Source: Prostheceraeus crozeri
Taxonomy: Eukaryota; Platyhelminthes; Polycladida; Euryleptidae
DNA: 64,000 nt
Reading direction: 5' to 3'
Assembly (NCBI GenBank): GCA_907163375.1
Contig: CAJQUW010006411.1
Coordinates: 1-64,000 of the forward strand
The position numbers were made by a program, and so were the translations under genes. The notes under the pieces are model-generated. The model was not told where the DNA came from. It saw nothing but the letters and a program-made list of their open reading frames with translations, and did no database searches. Shown here piece by piece: positions 37,490 to 48,273 of this stretch (within the stretch, counting starts at the first letter, position 1; each line of letters starts with the position of its first letter).

Positions 37490-37800
37490 ATCACTTGGAA
37501 TCAGTCCTATGTGCGTCCGAAGAGCTGCGACTGCCATCTTCGCCATTAGCTGATAAGCGACGTCCTTTCAAATGCCAACGGTCCTGCAGCCCATCGGCCT
37601 TCTCCATAGCATACACCCGATCATCGCTTAAGCATAGACTTGCAACAAAACCACTCGCGTCGGACGTAACGCACATAATGGAATGCGGTATCTACGAACC
37701 AAACGGTTCCTCCTCTTTGGTGAATGAGATTGAATCCAGTAGGGTAAAGAGCACCAGGATTTGGAAGCAGTGATTCTCTTCCAGCCGATATCAAAATGGC
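37490..37800 (-). CDS. probable N-terminal exon region, IP3R/RyR-like gene
   Basis: The minus-strand frame contains SDASGFVASLCLSDDRVYAM, then EKADGLQD. IP3 receptors begin with '[27 protein letters not shown]' at this place, so this is likely the first beta-trefoil strand region. I cannot define the exon borders: the best donor-like site follows the SDDR codons, and its phase does not match the exon at 35445-35518. An unseen exon may lie between. The frame runs on past the probable donor and should not be taken at full length. Confidence 0.5.
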
Positions 37801-38993
37801 TGTTCCTCATGGTTTTCGAATCGTAAAACGCACGTTACGCATAAGCACATGCGATCTATCACGATTGCATTAGTCAGGCTGTTGGAGACTTTAGAACTCT
37901 TCAGCTTTAATCTTGCGATGTATAATCAAAATACGGAGTTTCAACCAACAGCATGACCGAACACGAGGACATGATGATGATAAATATTTATGAGCAAGTA
38001 TGTTTATCGTGTAATTTAATTGTGAACCACAGACGGATTATTACATTCTAAGAAATATGATTGCTCATTTTGCACGGTTGGTCACCTAACAAATAGCGTG
38101 TTCAAAAGAACGATTCAATGATTTCACCAAAATTCCTAACAGGGTCTTCATTTAATCAGTAAATAGACATTCCATTGTTTAATAATGTCTGAACACTGAT
38201 ATATTTTCATTGTTTTCATAGAAGTGCGAAGCAGAAAAGCAAAATCCAATTGTTTTCAAATGCCTGAACAAGTTGAAATTCGTTCAAGTGTAACAATTAC
38301 AATCCCTTATAACAATAGATGGAATGCTTTGAAATGCTTGACGAGATCACACTGATTTGCTTGTTGAAAGGAAATTCCTGCAACTACCTTAGAACCATAT
38401 TAAACGTACGTTTTCACTAGCCCGATAACTATAAATCGTATGAACTTTTGAAATAGTATCGCCTTGTATCTGAGGCATATTAGCTTCTGTTCATATTAGC
38501 TCTATTTTCTTTTCAAAATCGCATCGCTACCAGAGTGATTTTTTGAACGATCATAAATGTCTAACATGGCATTATTGGTGGTTTTTATGTTAGAATGATA
38601 AATTTTATTTAATTGCGTTGCATCACAGGGAATATTGGATGAATCTCGATAAAATGCATTGTTCTTGTTCATCAACATATTTGACTATTATTATTTCACT
38701 TGCTTAGCGATATTTCTTCCCCTGACTGTTTTTTCACTGTCATTTGACTTATCGTTTCGTTTATTCTTCCATGGAACAGTGTTCTCAGCAAACGACGGTC
38801 GCCCATTCGTTCGACATTACGGATCCTGTCTTTGTTGGTCTCCAATTTGTCTGAAAGACTTTTATCCATCCACCTAACATGTTCCTATCGACATCCTTAT
38901 TGACTCTGACATGCAGAAGTGTCTTCACAGACTGTTCATTTTGAACACGCGAAGCTTGTTTCTATGGCTTACTTTAGAGACCAGCTCTCCGAC
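37801..38993. other. no gene seen
   Basis: No supported frames. The first exons and promoter of the IP3R/RyR-like gene may lie here or further up, but were not recognised. Confidence 0.4.
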
Positions 38994-39949
38994 TTAACCC
39001 TTAGAGACCTGAGGGGGGGTCCAGTGGACCCTGGAGCCACATTTTTCTATTTCATTTTTTACGCTGACGATATATCAACCACTCAAGCTCATACAAAATC
39101 ATCATTTCTGACAGTGAATCTGCATGTACTATTTCATTTCAATTGAATCAGTAGAAGTATGCCAGATAGGCCAAGGGGGTCCACTGGGCCCCCCCCCCCT
39201 CAGGTCTCAGAGGGTGTAGAAATTCCATCACAAAATTTTTGTAATTAGATGAAAAATGATTTCGAACATGTCCACGATGGTGTATAAAGAGTGAAAGTCA
39301 TTTATTCATTGTTTGCATCATGCTCGTAGATGTGCAATGTGTTGGAAGATCGCAAAATGTGAATATTTTGCTTTCGCACATGATCTCGCGTGACTGGTTG
39401 GCCTATATGAACAACTCGACATGAATCGATGTCCGAAATGAAAGCTATCATTATATTCATAGTTGAGCACCAAAAACTGATTGATGAAAAACTTTTCACA
39501 GCAGTAATGATAAGTTTGAGATCTCCACAGCTGTTTTTGGTTCTAGAAGTACAGCAATTTTGACTCATTTTAGGTCTATTTCTGATAGCTTTGGATAAAT
39601 TTGAAGGAATGTACAAAATATAAATGATTAGCTGCATGAATTAAATCAATTTCATCAAAATCAACTATCTGAGGCTTTATGGTGACACAAAATATCGTAA
39701 AGCCGCCGCCTAGTACAAATGATGCTGTACTAAATGTGGTTGACTTACAAAAACACCATATTTTCGCACGTGTTTACTGAGAAGGCTGAAAGTCACTCAA
39801 GGGATTCGTTATACCAACCTGCTACACGCAAACATCATTGTTTTACTTAAAATCAACTTTCCTAATGTTTTGATATCGATTTAAGCAGGTAAACTAAGAA
39901 TATGTTAAAGGGGTCTACTCAGGTAAAAGCTCAAGTCTCTGAGGGTTAA
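38994..39949. mobile_element. TTAA-flanked non-autonomous piggyBac-like element, 948 bp
   Basis: TTAA at 38994-38997 is followed by CCCTTAGAGACCTGAG. At the other end CTCAAGTCTCTGAGGG (39930-39945) is followed by TTAA (39946-39949). The termini match as inverted repeats at 14 of 16 bases, and the TTAA duplication is exact. A further inverted copy of the end lies inside at 39199-39214, preceded by a C-run and GTCCACTGGGCCC, which mirrors GTCCAGTGGACCC near 39,020. No transposase frame is present. Confidence 0.65.
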
Positions 39950-41384
39950 ATATAACTTAAATATTCATGCACTCTTCATGGTTGAATGGTTGCAGACTCC
40001 TCTATTGGTCCCGTCCGTCAGCAGGACATGACTGGATGATAAAATACGAGTTTCGTAGTTCCTCAACATTCGAGTATATGAAAATTCGATTTGATCGTCG
40101 GACTGAAGCCGTGCGAACGGATCCTCGCTCTAAGAACTCTTTCGAATCTGCAGACTTATTCATGAAATTCATGTCAACTTCAACTGCAGCCAACTGGATC
40201 TCAAACCCAACGTAACGTTTTGACAGCTACAAAGTTCTGATTGTCATAGATTCTTGGGATCGTGTGAAATACGACTTTAACTACGCAATTTGGCAAATAT
40301 ATCCATCTTAATTGCATTATTCTCGATCAATAAACTATGTCGTCGCCTATCGGGTTGCTGATGATTGCAGGATAGTAGGTGAAATGGCGACCATAATTAC
40401 GTATTACACACTATTAAGACGATGGCCGTCCCATCTAACTGAATCTGCAAGGATAACTGTACGTACCTGCTCTTCATTAGTCCAACAAATCCACTGCTAT
40501 CCTTACTGAAGAGGCTGATGCCATCTCCAATGGTAAGAATATCATCCCGATTCATGTCGTCACCACTATTCGCCGATCTCGGAGGAATAATTCCAAACCG
40601 AATGAATGCTGCCTAGACCTCAAACGGTGTTTGAAAGCAAAGTACAGAACACTGCTGCGTGAGAAGATGACTATCGTCTTTCGAACAGTCTGAAGAATGA
40701 TGTCGGATGGCTACATCGTCAGCGCTGGTCAATTGTACGACCAGTGCAACCTCGGAACGCCCTAGCGTATTCTCATTCTATTGTTTAAGACTTTCACAAC
40801 AACGACGGTGGTCACGGATTGAGTCAGAACAATTGCTATTGTCTAAAATGTCAGAATGGCTTCGGTTCAAGACATTGTACAGATATAATGACTAATTAAT
40901 GAGCTCGTGAGTATCTTTGTGATAAATTCAATAGCTCTAATTGTCCAGTGTCATTAAAAAAGCGATCATCAGATAAGATCGAGGAATGTCCTCTCTAAAA
41001 GGTTATAGAGTTCATCAATTTCTTCGGGATCATCACAGCTTCATGAATTGGAAAGTTGCAGACTGGGAAAATGTTAATATTTAAAGTATTTTAAGAAGAA
41101 TTTTTGCTGCTTTTATTGTCTGTTATAAATTTCTTCTATTTATTCAGTGAAATTAAGGCAGCAGGGCATAATTTTTCAATAAAATCAATTTGGAAAGTTA
41201 ATTAATGGATTAATATGAAAGTTTCCAAATTCGACTATCAAACGCTAAAAATAGGCCTTAATCAATCAACGCTAGACTTCACATGCCTATTTTAAAGACT
41301 TGTATCATCACTTATAAATACATGCAGATTACTTGAGGCGTTAGTTCGAAATGCAAGTAATATTTTCCGATCAGATTTAAGATA
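39950..41384. other. unassigned region
   Basis: Several medium frames (39,967-40,215; 40,312-40,509; 40,707-40,895) are present, but none is recognisable. The stretch 40,500-40,900 has a coding-like base pattern and may be an old retroelement piece; I cannot name it. Confidence 0.35.
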
Positions 41385-41666
41385 AGATAAGTAATGTTTA
41401 TTCATCGAATTCAAAATCGTATACATTACAGGTTAGAACAATGAATACAGTATACAATTAAGAAAAGGTACAAACGAACAAAAGTGAAGACAAGTGTAAC
41501 ATTAAGAAAAATCAGATTTCATTTGCTAGTTGTGGACTGACCACGGTAGGTTTTAACAAAGTTTAGGTTGAAAAAATGCCCCAGGAAAATTGATTGTATT
41601 TTTTGATTTATTGGACCAATAACAATATTTCTAGAAACATTAGAAAATTTTTCATCGGTATCTTTT
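41385..41666 (-). mobile_element. CR1-like LINE, 3' part (split from 52,309-52,607)
   Basis: Read on the minus strand this ends with AATAAACATTACTTATCTTA and a repeated TATCTTA tail near 41,385, a normal LINE 3' end. The rest of the LINE lies at 52,309-52,607, on the other side of the 10.6-kb element. Across the implied empty site the LINE reading frame stays open (RTSRRHEYE followed by KIPMKNFLMF) and then stops. This supports one LINE cut in two. Confidence 0.6.
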
Positions 41667-41817
41667 CGAATATGACGTAATAATTCAAAATGGCTGCCAT
41701 TAAAATCTTAAAATCGCAATATCTTAAAATCCAAGCCTCCTAGAGCTATCAAATATATTACAAACAGATAGGAAACCACCCCCAAAGTATCCAAAAATCA
41801 TAGTTTTGAACCTCTAA
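41667..41817 (+). repeat. left 151-bp terminal inverted repeat
   Basis: Begins CGAATATGACGTAATAATTC and ends GTTTTGAACCTCTAA. It is the inverse complement of 52158-52308 with about four differences. The outer sides face different flanks that can be read as halves of one LINE. Confidence 0.8.
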
Positions 41818-42010
41818 GTTCTTTCTTTCCGATTTTATATGACATTGCATTAACACGTGCCCGACATTTGAAAACATTATCATGTTGATCTCAATTTTGT
41901 ATTATGCCCTGGCAAAAAGGCAGAAACATCATTTATGTAAAAAACTAAACGAAAATAAATTACACACTTAGCGTACTCAACAGATTGAAAAGATGAAATG
42001 CATAAACTGT

Positions 42011-42277
42011 TCAAACATGTTTCGAGTTGTAGTCTCTCACAGCGCTCAATAATTTCCACGCGTATTCAGGATGGCTAAATTGCACTTTATATTTGGCCCA
42101 TGTTGCCTTGAAATCTGTATGGACAGTTTCGATTGCTTGCTCACTCCATCTCGCAAGACCCTCATTACGCATTTGGCAAAAGTCCTCAATATGATAAAAT
42201 ATAGCGTGAATCTTTGGAGTCACAGGGATTTCAAGGTCCAAGTAGGCCTCTTTAAATAGCTGAATATGCGTAATATA
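42011..42277 (-). pseudogene. RAG1/Transib-like transposase, C-terminal part
   Basis: Minus-strand coding from the PLE target duplication to the stop at 42,011: EYITHIQLFKEAYLDLEIPV, then TPKIHAIFYHIEDFCQ, LARWSEQAIETVHTDFKATW and LLSAVRDYNSKHV. It holds H-x4-H (HAIFYH) and, 16-17 residues after the second His, S-E of SEQAIE. RAG1 and Transib have the same order and spacing: the zinc-binding His pair, then the catalytic Glu in an S-E motif. It joins the main gene part at 48,952, from which it was separated by the PLE and Harbinger insertions. Confidence 0.65.
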
Positions 42278-43004
42278 TTCAATTTTCCACGACGTAAACA
42301 AAAATATAGCTCTCCCTCAATTTAGACGATTTTTTTATTTTTTAAAAATAAATAAAGTTCCCCGACGCGTTTCGTCACGGTGGACAGTATCAAGCGGGTA
42401 AGTAAATGAACAGGCAATTGGCTTAAATATAAAAATGATTATGCAGTGACGACTCGTTAGATCAATTCATGTTTGCGGTTGATTTGTGGCTTGTTCAACG
42501 CTATGAAGCGTGCTTCGGCCATTTTAGTTTTATCGAATTCTTTTGTTTATTTAGGACAGAAAGCTGGAAATTATCGATGTTCATCATTCTATCGGCATGG
42601 TCAGTCAAACTATGTTCAGATACTGCACTTTTACGATCTTGACAGTTCAAACTACGTTTGTGTTCATCATGCCGTAACTTTAAAGGTCGGCAAGTTTGAC
42701 CAATGTAATTTTTATGACAAATTTTACATTCAAAATTTACACAATGTAGCCTATTTATCGCTACACATATATTTAGGTCCAATATCCTTGCACAGTTTAC
42801 AATTACATTTGTTTTGGTTTTCAATAGTATTTATGCTATTAACTAAAGTTTGACCGGGTTTGCAGGTAACACGAACAGGAAGTTCATACTTACTGACCAG
42901 TTTATTAATTTTTCTTAAGTAGCTATCACTAATGAAATCAACACAAAGGTTAATTTGATTTTCATTACTTTTAGTATTGGATTTTGATTTTGGTGTAATT
43001 GATT
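42278..43004 (-). mobile_element. Penelope-like element, 5'-truncated, with 13-bp target duplication
   Basis: Flanked by TATGCGTAATATA at 42265-42277 and 43005-43017, an exact 13-bp direct repeat. The minus strand encodes the linker (FISDSYLRKINKLVSKYELP) and a GIY-YIG nuclease core (CKICHKNYIGQTCRPLKLRH, DEHKRSL, SAVSEHSL). The 3' end lies at the 42,278 side and carries a TTTCGTCACGG-type motif near 42,370. The reverse transcriptase is absent, so it is a 5'-truncated copy. It is broken and cannot move. Confidence 0.85.
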
Positions 43005-43833
43005 TATGCGTAATATAGGGCCGTATGCACAGCCTAGAAACTACCCTAGTTATAACTAGATGAGTTTTATTTTTAGAAATTTAGTATTCACATCCTAGTT
43101 ATAACTAGCAGCGAGCTAGTTGTAACTTGCTCTGATTTCTGAACAATTGATATGCAGTAGATAGAGCGGCGATAAATCGATATTTAGTTGTTACTAGGAT
43201 TACCATGCACAGGGTAGTTACAACTAGGTGGAATTCCCTGATTTTGCCTAGTTGCAGGTCAAGCTTGCTAGGCATTGATAAAATTAATGAATATATATTA
43301 AAATACGTACTTGAATATTCTATTTTTTTAATTTAAAACTTGTAGATTAACACCACTTAACACATATAGGAGTAGCCTATGTAATTATCAAAGGTTTTTA
43401 ATATTCTTATCTATAAAAAATTCATATCCAAGCGAAGATCTAAATCAAGAACAGTAAATGTATCCAAAAAATTATGTATATATACAAATCAAATTACACA
43501 CTCTAAACCGCACCTCCTAAATCACACACTGAAGCGAGACACTATTCGTAAGTAATAAAAAAATCCTAAATCAAAGCGTTTTAGGAGGCTAGCGCACTAG
43601 TGTTATTGTTCTCTTTAGTATGTCAGCATTCTATTTCACGCAACCTCCTAAAATTCTAGTGTGTCGCGCTTTAGGATGCAGATTTCTTCGATTTTAGGAG
43701 GTGACAGTTTAGAGTGCAGGTAACGTTGAGACCATAAAATGTCAGCAATTCTTCTTCTGACAACCTTTCCCCTTTCGCGCAGAGCCCGACTTCGCACAGT
43801 TTCTTCTTCTTCCTCCTCCTCTTCATCATCGGA

Positions 43834-44192
43834 TTACACAGCTTCATTCTCATCAAAATCCAAGTTTTGTTCACCCCTTTCGATCAGCATGTTGTGCAGA
43901 ATACACACAGCCATTATGGTTGGGCAAACACGCTCGAGATCTATGCGAAGAATGTATTTGATGCAGGGGAATTGGCGTTTCACTATACCAAAACTACGCT
44001 CTACACAGCATCTCGCCCTCTTATGAAGCTTGTTGTAGTGCCGCTCTTTCTCGGATTCGGGAATAGGGTATGGATTCATGAGGAATGGGGTTACGCCGTA
44101 TCCACTGTCGCCCAAGATGATTACATCGGTACTTTCTGAAAGCGTCTTGTAGATAGGAGAATTTTTAAAAATTCGGCTATCATGAACACTAC
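43834..44192 (-). CDS. Harbinger nuclease, last exon (DDE_Tnp_4)
   Basis: The acceptor TATATTTCAG precedes 44192, and the exon completes a Gly codon started in the previous exon, giving WPG-SVHDSRIF. It encodes SVHDSRIFKNSPIY, then VIILGDSGYGVTPFLMNPYP, HKRARCCVERSFGIVKRQFP and MAVCILHNMLIERG. The second catalytic Asp (LGDSGY) and the Glu (CVERSFG) are both present. The exon is open to its stop. The nuclease makes the transposon cuts together with the Myb-like partner. Confidence 0.85.
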
Positions 44193-44767
44193 CTGAAATA
44201 TAAATACGCATGTATTATTGATAGGCCTACACACATTTATATGAATATACAGTATACACGTATGTCTATAGTGAATACAAAGTATTAAATCAGGTTACAC
44301 AGTAATAATTATCTGACGATTCGAATGCCACTCTTTCTTAGGGATTGAGTGTGTCGCACGAAACATTTGTACCTTGCTTTATTTAATATTCACTTTTGTT
44401 ATTGGTCATTCAGTAAAGCCGTAGAGAAAACTGAATTCGGATTTACAATGAATTTGAAACACAGCCGCCCCTATTTGGCCACGAATCACATCATTATCAA
44501 TTAGCCTAATCATAAGCTTAGATATTTTGAATTATTCCAGTAGAAGTATTACCTTTGCATTACCATGTATTACACAATCAATAGTTTCAGACGTGATGTC
44601 ATTTATCATTTATCTATGAGTAGGTCTAGAGCAAAGTAACTTTGCTAAGCTTATTAGTAATGTTTACTGTAAATATTAGGCCTATACAGAATTACTTTAA
44701 CTGAATAAGTCTGTATTATGTACTTGTAAACATTAAACATATCAACATTTGAAACTAATCAACTTAC

Positions 44768-45366
44768 CAGGCCATTCGGCTGAGATGTCTATGAATCGAT
44801 ATTCATCATCACAAATGGCTTGAACATTCATTGAATGAAATCCCTTGCGGTTGATATATTCATCCGGGAAATAACGAGCGTTTGGTGCTTCGATACGTAC
44901 ATGGGTACAGTCGATGCAACCTATAGTCATCGGGAAATTATATTGATCAAAACATCTATCTTTTGTCATATTAATTTGATTTCGTGATGGCCAATGAACT
45001 CTGGATCTCAATGAGTTTAATTAATATGGCGCATGTAACTTCCCATGAAACTCTTGAAACGGTGCTCTGGTCAACCTGCATCCACATAGCCAAACTTAGC
45101 TGCATGGCACCAGTAGCATAAAACCGTAATCCAATACATGTTCTTTGAATAGGATTTAGAACATCACTCCTACTGTTCCGTTTGAGATAAGGGCTCAGAT
45201 GAGTAGCTAAGTCCATCACTCCTTCTTTTGAACACCGAAATATGCTCCTAAATTCTTCCTCTTCATATATGTCAAGGGGAGTGACGTGGTCTCTTAAACG
45301 CCATTCTCGAGCAAGACTCGATCTGGCGGCATCTCTCAAGGCAAGATCTCTGAACATAAAATCCAT
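44768..45366 (-). pseudogene. Harbinger nuclease, first coding part (one frameshift)
   Basis: The minus strand starts at MDFMFRDLALRDAARSSLAR near 45,366, just after a TGTCTGCAG acceptor-like site, with an upstream ATG at 45,441. It reads LRFYATGAMQLSLAMWMQVD QSTVSRVS (helix-turn-helix region), then changes frame near 45,000. GCIDCTHVRIEAPN follows with the first catalytic Asp, then RKGFHSMNVQAICDDEYRF and EWPG. The donor GTAAGT follows 44768, and the intron is 44193-44767. The single frameshift is probably enough to inactivate this copy. Confidence 0.8.
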
Positions 45367-45536
45367 ATCGTATGTTGACTTTCTGATCTGCAGACAATAC
45401 TCTATTGAATAACATGTGCATGTACACATTACTGGTAGCATTGTTCAGGTTAAAAGATTACTTGATTATCGGTCAACTGAACTCGCTCGCTTGAAACTGT
45501 TTGAAAGGTTAAGATTGTATTGCATTTGTCACAGTC

Positions 45537-45899
45537 ATGGATAGTACAGAAGAACGTCATCTTCTTGAAGCAATTAGCAAACATTCTACCGCTATTTTAT
45601 CTAAACAAAGAGATGATCAGAGCAAAGAGAAGAAGAAGTCGGCCTAGGAGGACATCCTGACCCACATGATAACAAAATGTGCATACCAGGCGACAATCGA
45701 ACAATTGAAGAAGAAATGGGTAAACATCCAGGATAGAGTGAAGGAAAAGATAGATAATTCGTCAAAAACTGGAGGTGGTCCCTATCAACGACAGAGCGAA
45801 AACGATCGGATCGCTTTGGATATTATAGGCAAAGACAATCCAAAACTGAAGAAGGTACCAGGAGCAGTGAACTCGAAAACCTCACAAAAAAGAGAATTG
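45537..45899 (+). pseudogene. Harbinger Myb/SANT-like protein, exon 1 (one in-frame stop)
   Basis: Starts at ATG 45537 (MDSTEERHLLEAISKHSTAI) and runs to the donor GTAAGT after 45899. It contains EDILTHMITKCAYQ, QLKKKWVNIQDRVKEKIDNS and TGGGPY, the Myb/SANT-like trihelix of Harbinger partner proteins, which bind the termini and bring the nuclease in. One in-frame TAG at 45645-45647 replaces what is usually Trp in 'xWEDIL'. The start lies about 170 bp from the nuclease start, so the two genes share a divergent promoter region. Confidence 0.75.
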
Positions 45900-45962
45900 G
45901 TAAGTACTAAAGTAGCATATCAGTACTTGTATGATGCAACTGAATTTCAGGCTGGACTGTAG

Positions 45963-47975
45963 GGTAGCGCCTTCAGCCCTCTGAAATGGTCACATGTGTC
46001 ATCAGCCGACTTGTTACCTCCTCGTGGTCCCCCTGGGTAACGCCAACAACAGCGGCTCACTGGCGAGTGAAGGGCGCCAGCCTAAAATAACTCTTGCTCG
46101 GATAGATGGAGTTCGTCAGTCAGTGAAGACAGTCCATCTAGGAGAAGGCTAACTCCGAGAAGGCCACAGTTACGAATGCCGCAAACAGATACACCCGAAA
46201 TGTCTACAATGGTACTTGGACGCTTTTTGGATACTTGGACAGAAATAAAAATAGGAACTTGGAACGTATTAACTCTTCGTCAGCTTGGAGCCACCGAACT
46301 TTTAATGAGAGAAATGAGAAGGTATAACATCACTATGACAGGATTGTGTGAAACACGACTGACTGGTACTGGAGTGGTCTGGCCATGAGTCGCATGGTCG
46401 TCGGGGAGTGGCCCTTGCTCTATCCTCCCAAGCCCGCAATGCCCTTGTTGGCTGGCAGCCAGTTAGTGATAGAATTCTCATGGCGCGTTTCAGGCATCGG
46501 TTTGGCAAGATGTCAGTCATGGTTGCCTATGCACCAACTGAAGTTGCCGATGACGACGTTAAAGAAGAATACTACAATCAACTCGAAGCGACATCAGCCA
46601 CAGTGCCCCCGCATGATATTTGTATCCTTCTTACTGATGCGAATGCCACCATCGGTGAAGACGCGCGGACAACCTGGCCAGGAACAGTAGGCAATGTGCA
46701 TATTGACCAGACAACAAACGACAACGGCTCAAGATTCCTCGACATGTGCCAAACAAATGGTCTTTGTATAGCAGATTCGTGGTTCCCCAGACGCAGAATC
46801 CATCATTGGACTTGGTATAGCAACGACGGACATACCAAAAAAAGCCATTGATCACATTGCCGTCTCACGACGATGGCGCAGTTCAGTTACAAACTGTAAA
46901 GTGTTTAGAGGAGCACACTTGGGAAACACTGATCACCGACTGCTTGTCATGACGATGCGTGTGCGACTCAAAGCAGGCCAATTGAAGAGACGTGATATCA
47001 GATTCGACGCAACAAAGTTTAAGGATCCTGAGATTGCTGAGAACTTCTCGATTGAAATAGCAAATCGTTATACTGTTCTTGCTAACCTCGATCACGAAAA
47101 TTGGGAAACGTTTAAGTCGGAGATTCAAAACGCAGCAGCCACCATTCTTCGTAAAGAAAGAGCGCCACCGCGACGCCCTTGGATCTCACCGGAATCTCTC
47201 GATCTAGTTGAAAAGAGGCGAAAGGCCAAACTCGATAGGAACATCCAAGAGTATCGTCGGCTCAATCGACTCAGGAATTTGTCACTGAAACAGGACAAGG
47301 AAAGATACTGGAGTGAAAAGGCAGACGCTCTCGAGACCGCTTCGGCCAGAAATGACACTGCGGCGGTCTATCGACTACTCCGTGACCTTCGCGATGAACC
47401 GACGACTAAAATCACACAGATTAAGAACAGGCATGGAGAAGTCCTTACAAGCAAAGAAAAGTGCCTCAACCAATGGAAAGAGCACTTCAGCGATCTTCTC
47501 AATCGTACGTCCACACAGACCGATTTGACACAGCTCAACGCGGTTGACAATCCCTTACCTTCTCCAAGGTGCAAGACAGATTGTATTTCCACATCAGAAG
47601 TAAAGCTGCAACTGAAACGGCTTCACAACAAAAGAGCTCCCGGGATATGCAATATCACAGCAGAAATCCTCAAGCATGGAAACGACTGCATGATCCAATG
47701 GCTCACTGACGTCTTCAACGCTGTGTGGGAAAATGAATCCATTCCGGAAGATTGGAAGAAGGGCGTGATCCTCCCATTCTGGAAGAGAAAAGGCGACGCT
47801 CGAGTATGCTCTAACTATCGTGGCATCACTCTTCTGTCGTTACCAGGGAAGCTGTTCACCAGTATCCTAATCAACCGTGCAAAGGTAGCCATGCATCATC
47901 ACCGCCGCCCCCAACAAGCTGGCTTTATGCCTGGACGTGGTACGAGTGATCAAATAGCGATCGACATTCCAATTA
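45963..47975 (+). mobile_element. RTE-like LINE lacking its 3' half, inside Harbinger intron
   Basis: A 5' region (45,963-46,175) leads into an APE endonuclease: IGTWNVLTLRQLGATELLMR, GLCETRLTGTG, ILLTDANATIGEDA, KAIDHIAVSRRW and GNTDHRLLVM. A reverse transcriptase start follows: LHNKRAPGICNITAEIL, EDWKKGVILPFWKRKGDARV, CSNYRGITLL and RPQQAGFMPGRGTSDQI. Frames change near 46,390 and 46,845. The sequence stops before the catalytic F-x-DD region; plain Harbinger intron sequence follows near 47,975. The clade is RTE-like or close. A LINE that keeps its 5' end and loses its 3' half is unusual. Confidence 0.8.
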
Positions 47976-48098
47976 GAAATGTCGCACTTTCAATGCAGTT
48001 CTGCATGCTTGGTGTGACATTTCTCATTTATAAGTTCATATTTACATGTACATGAACATGAAAATCAATTTAGCTATAATTACATGTTCTATTTCCAG

Positions 48099-48273
48099 TT
48101 TCAATCTACATGTACGAGTACAAAGCGCAAAAAGGCATCACCAACTGCAAAATCTTCACAGGCCGCTTCTTCTTCTGGTTGACCTTGACTCGGACGATGA
48201 TACACAAGAGCTGTACAAGGACGTGCTAAGGCTCCAAAAGAGGAAGTTGATCCTTGAAATCGAGGAGATGTAA
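48099..48273 (+). pseudogene. Harbinger Myb-like protein, exon 2
   Basis: The acceptor CTATTTCCAG ends at 48098. The exon reads FQSTCTSTKRKKASPTAKSS QAASSSG and, after a one-base shift near 48,180, VDLDSDDDTQELYKDVLRLQ, then KRKLILEIEEM and TAA at 48271-48273. The C-terminal leucine-rich helix is typical of this partner protein. The phase fits exon 1, and the RTE-like LINE lies in the intron between them. Confidence 0.7.

Noticed and set aside
41667-41817. The 151-bp repeats as two LINE 3' ends
   Set aside because: Both copies have the same inner and outer limits, and only the right one touches the RT frame. The real LINE tail (AATAAAC, TATCTTA) lies outside the left repeat. Terminal repeats of the inner element fit better, though copies elsewhere would settle it.
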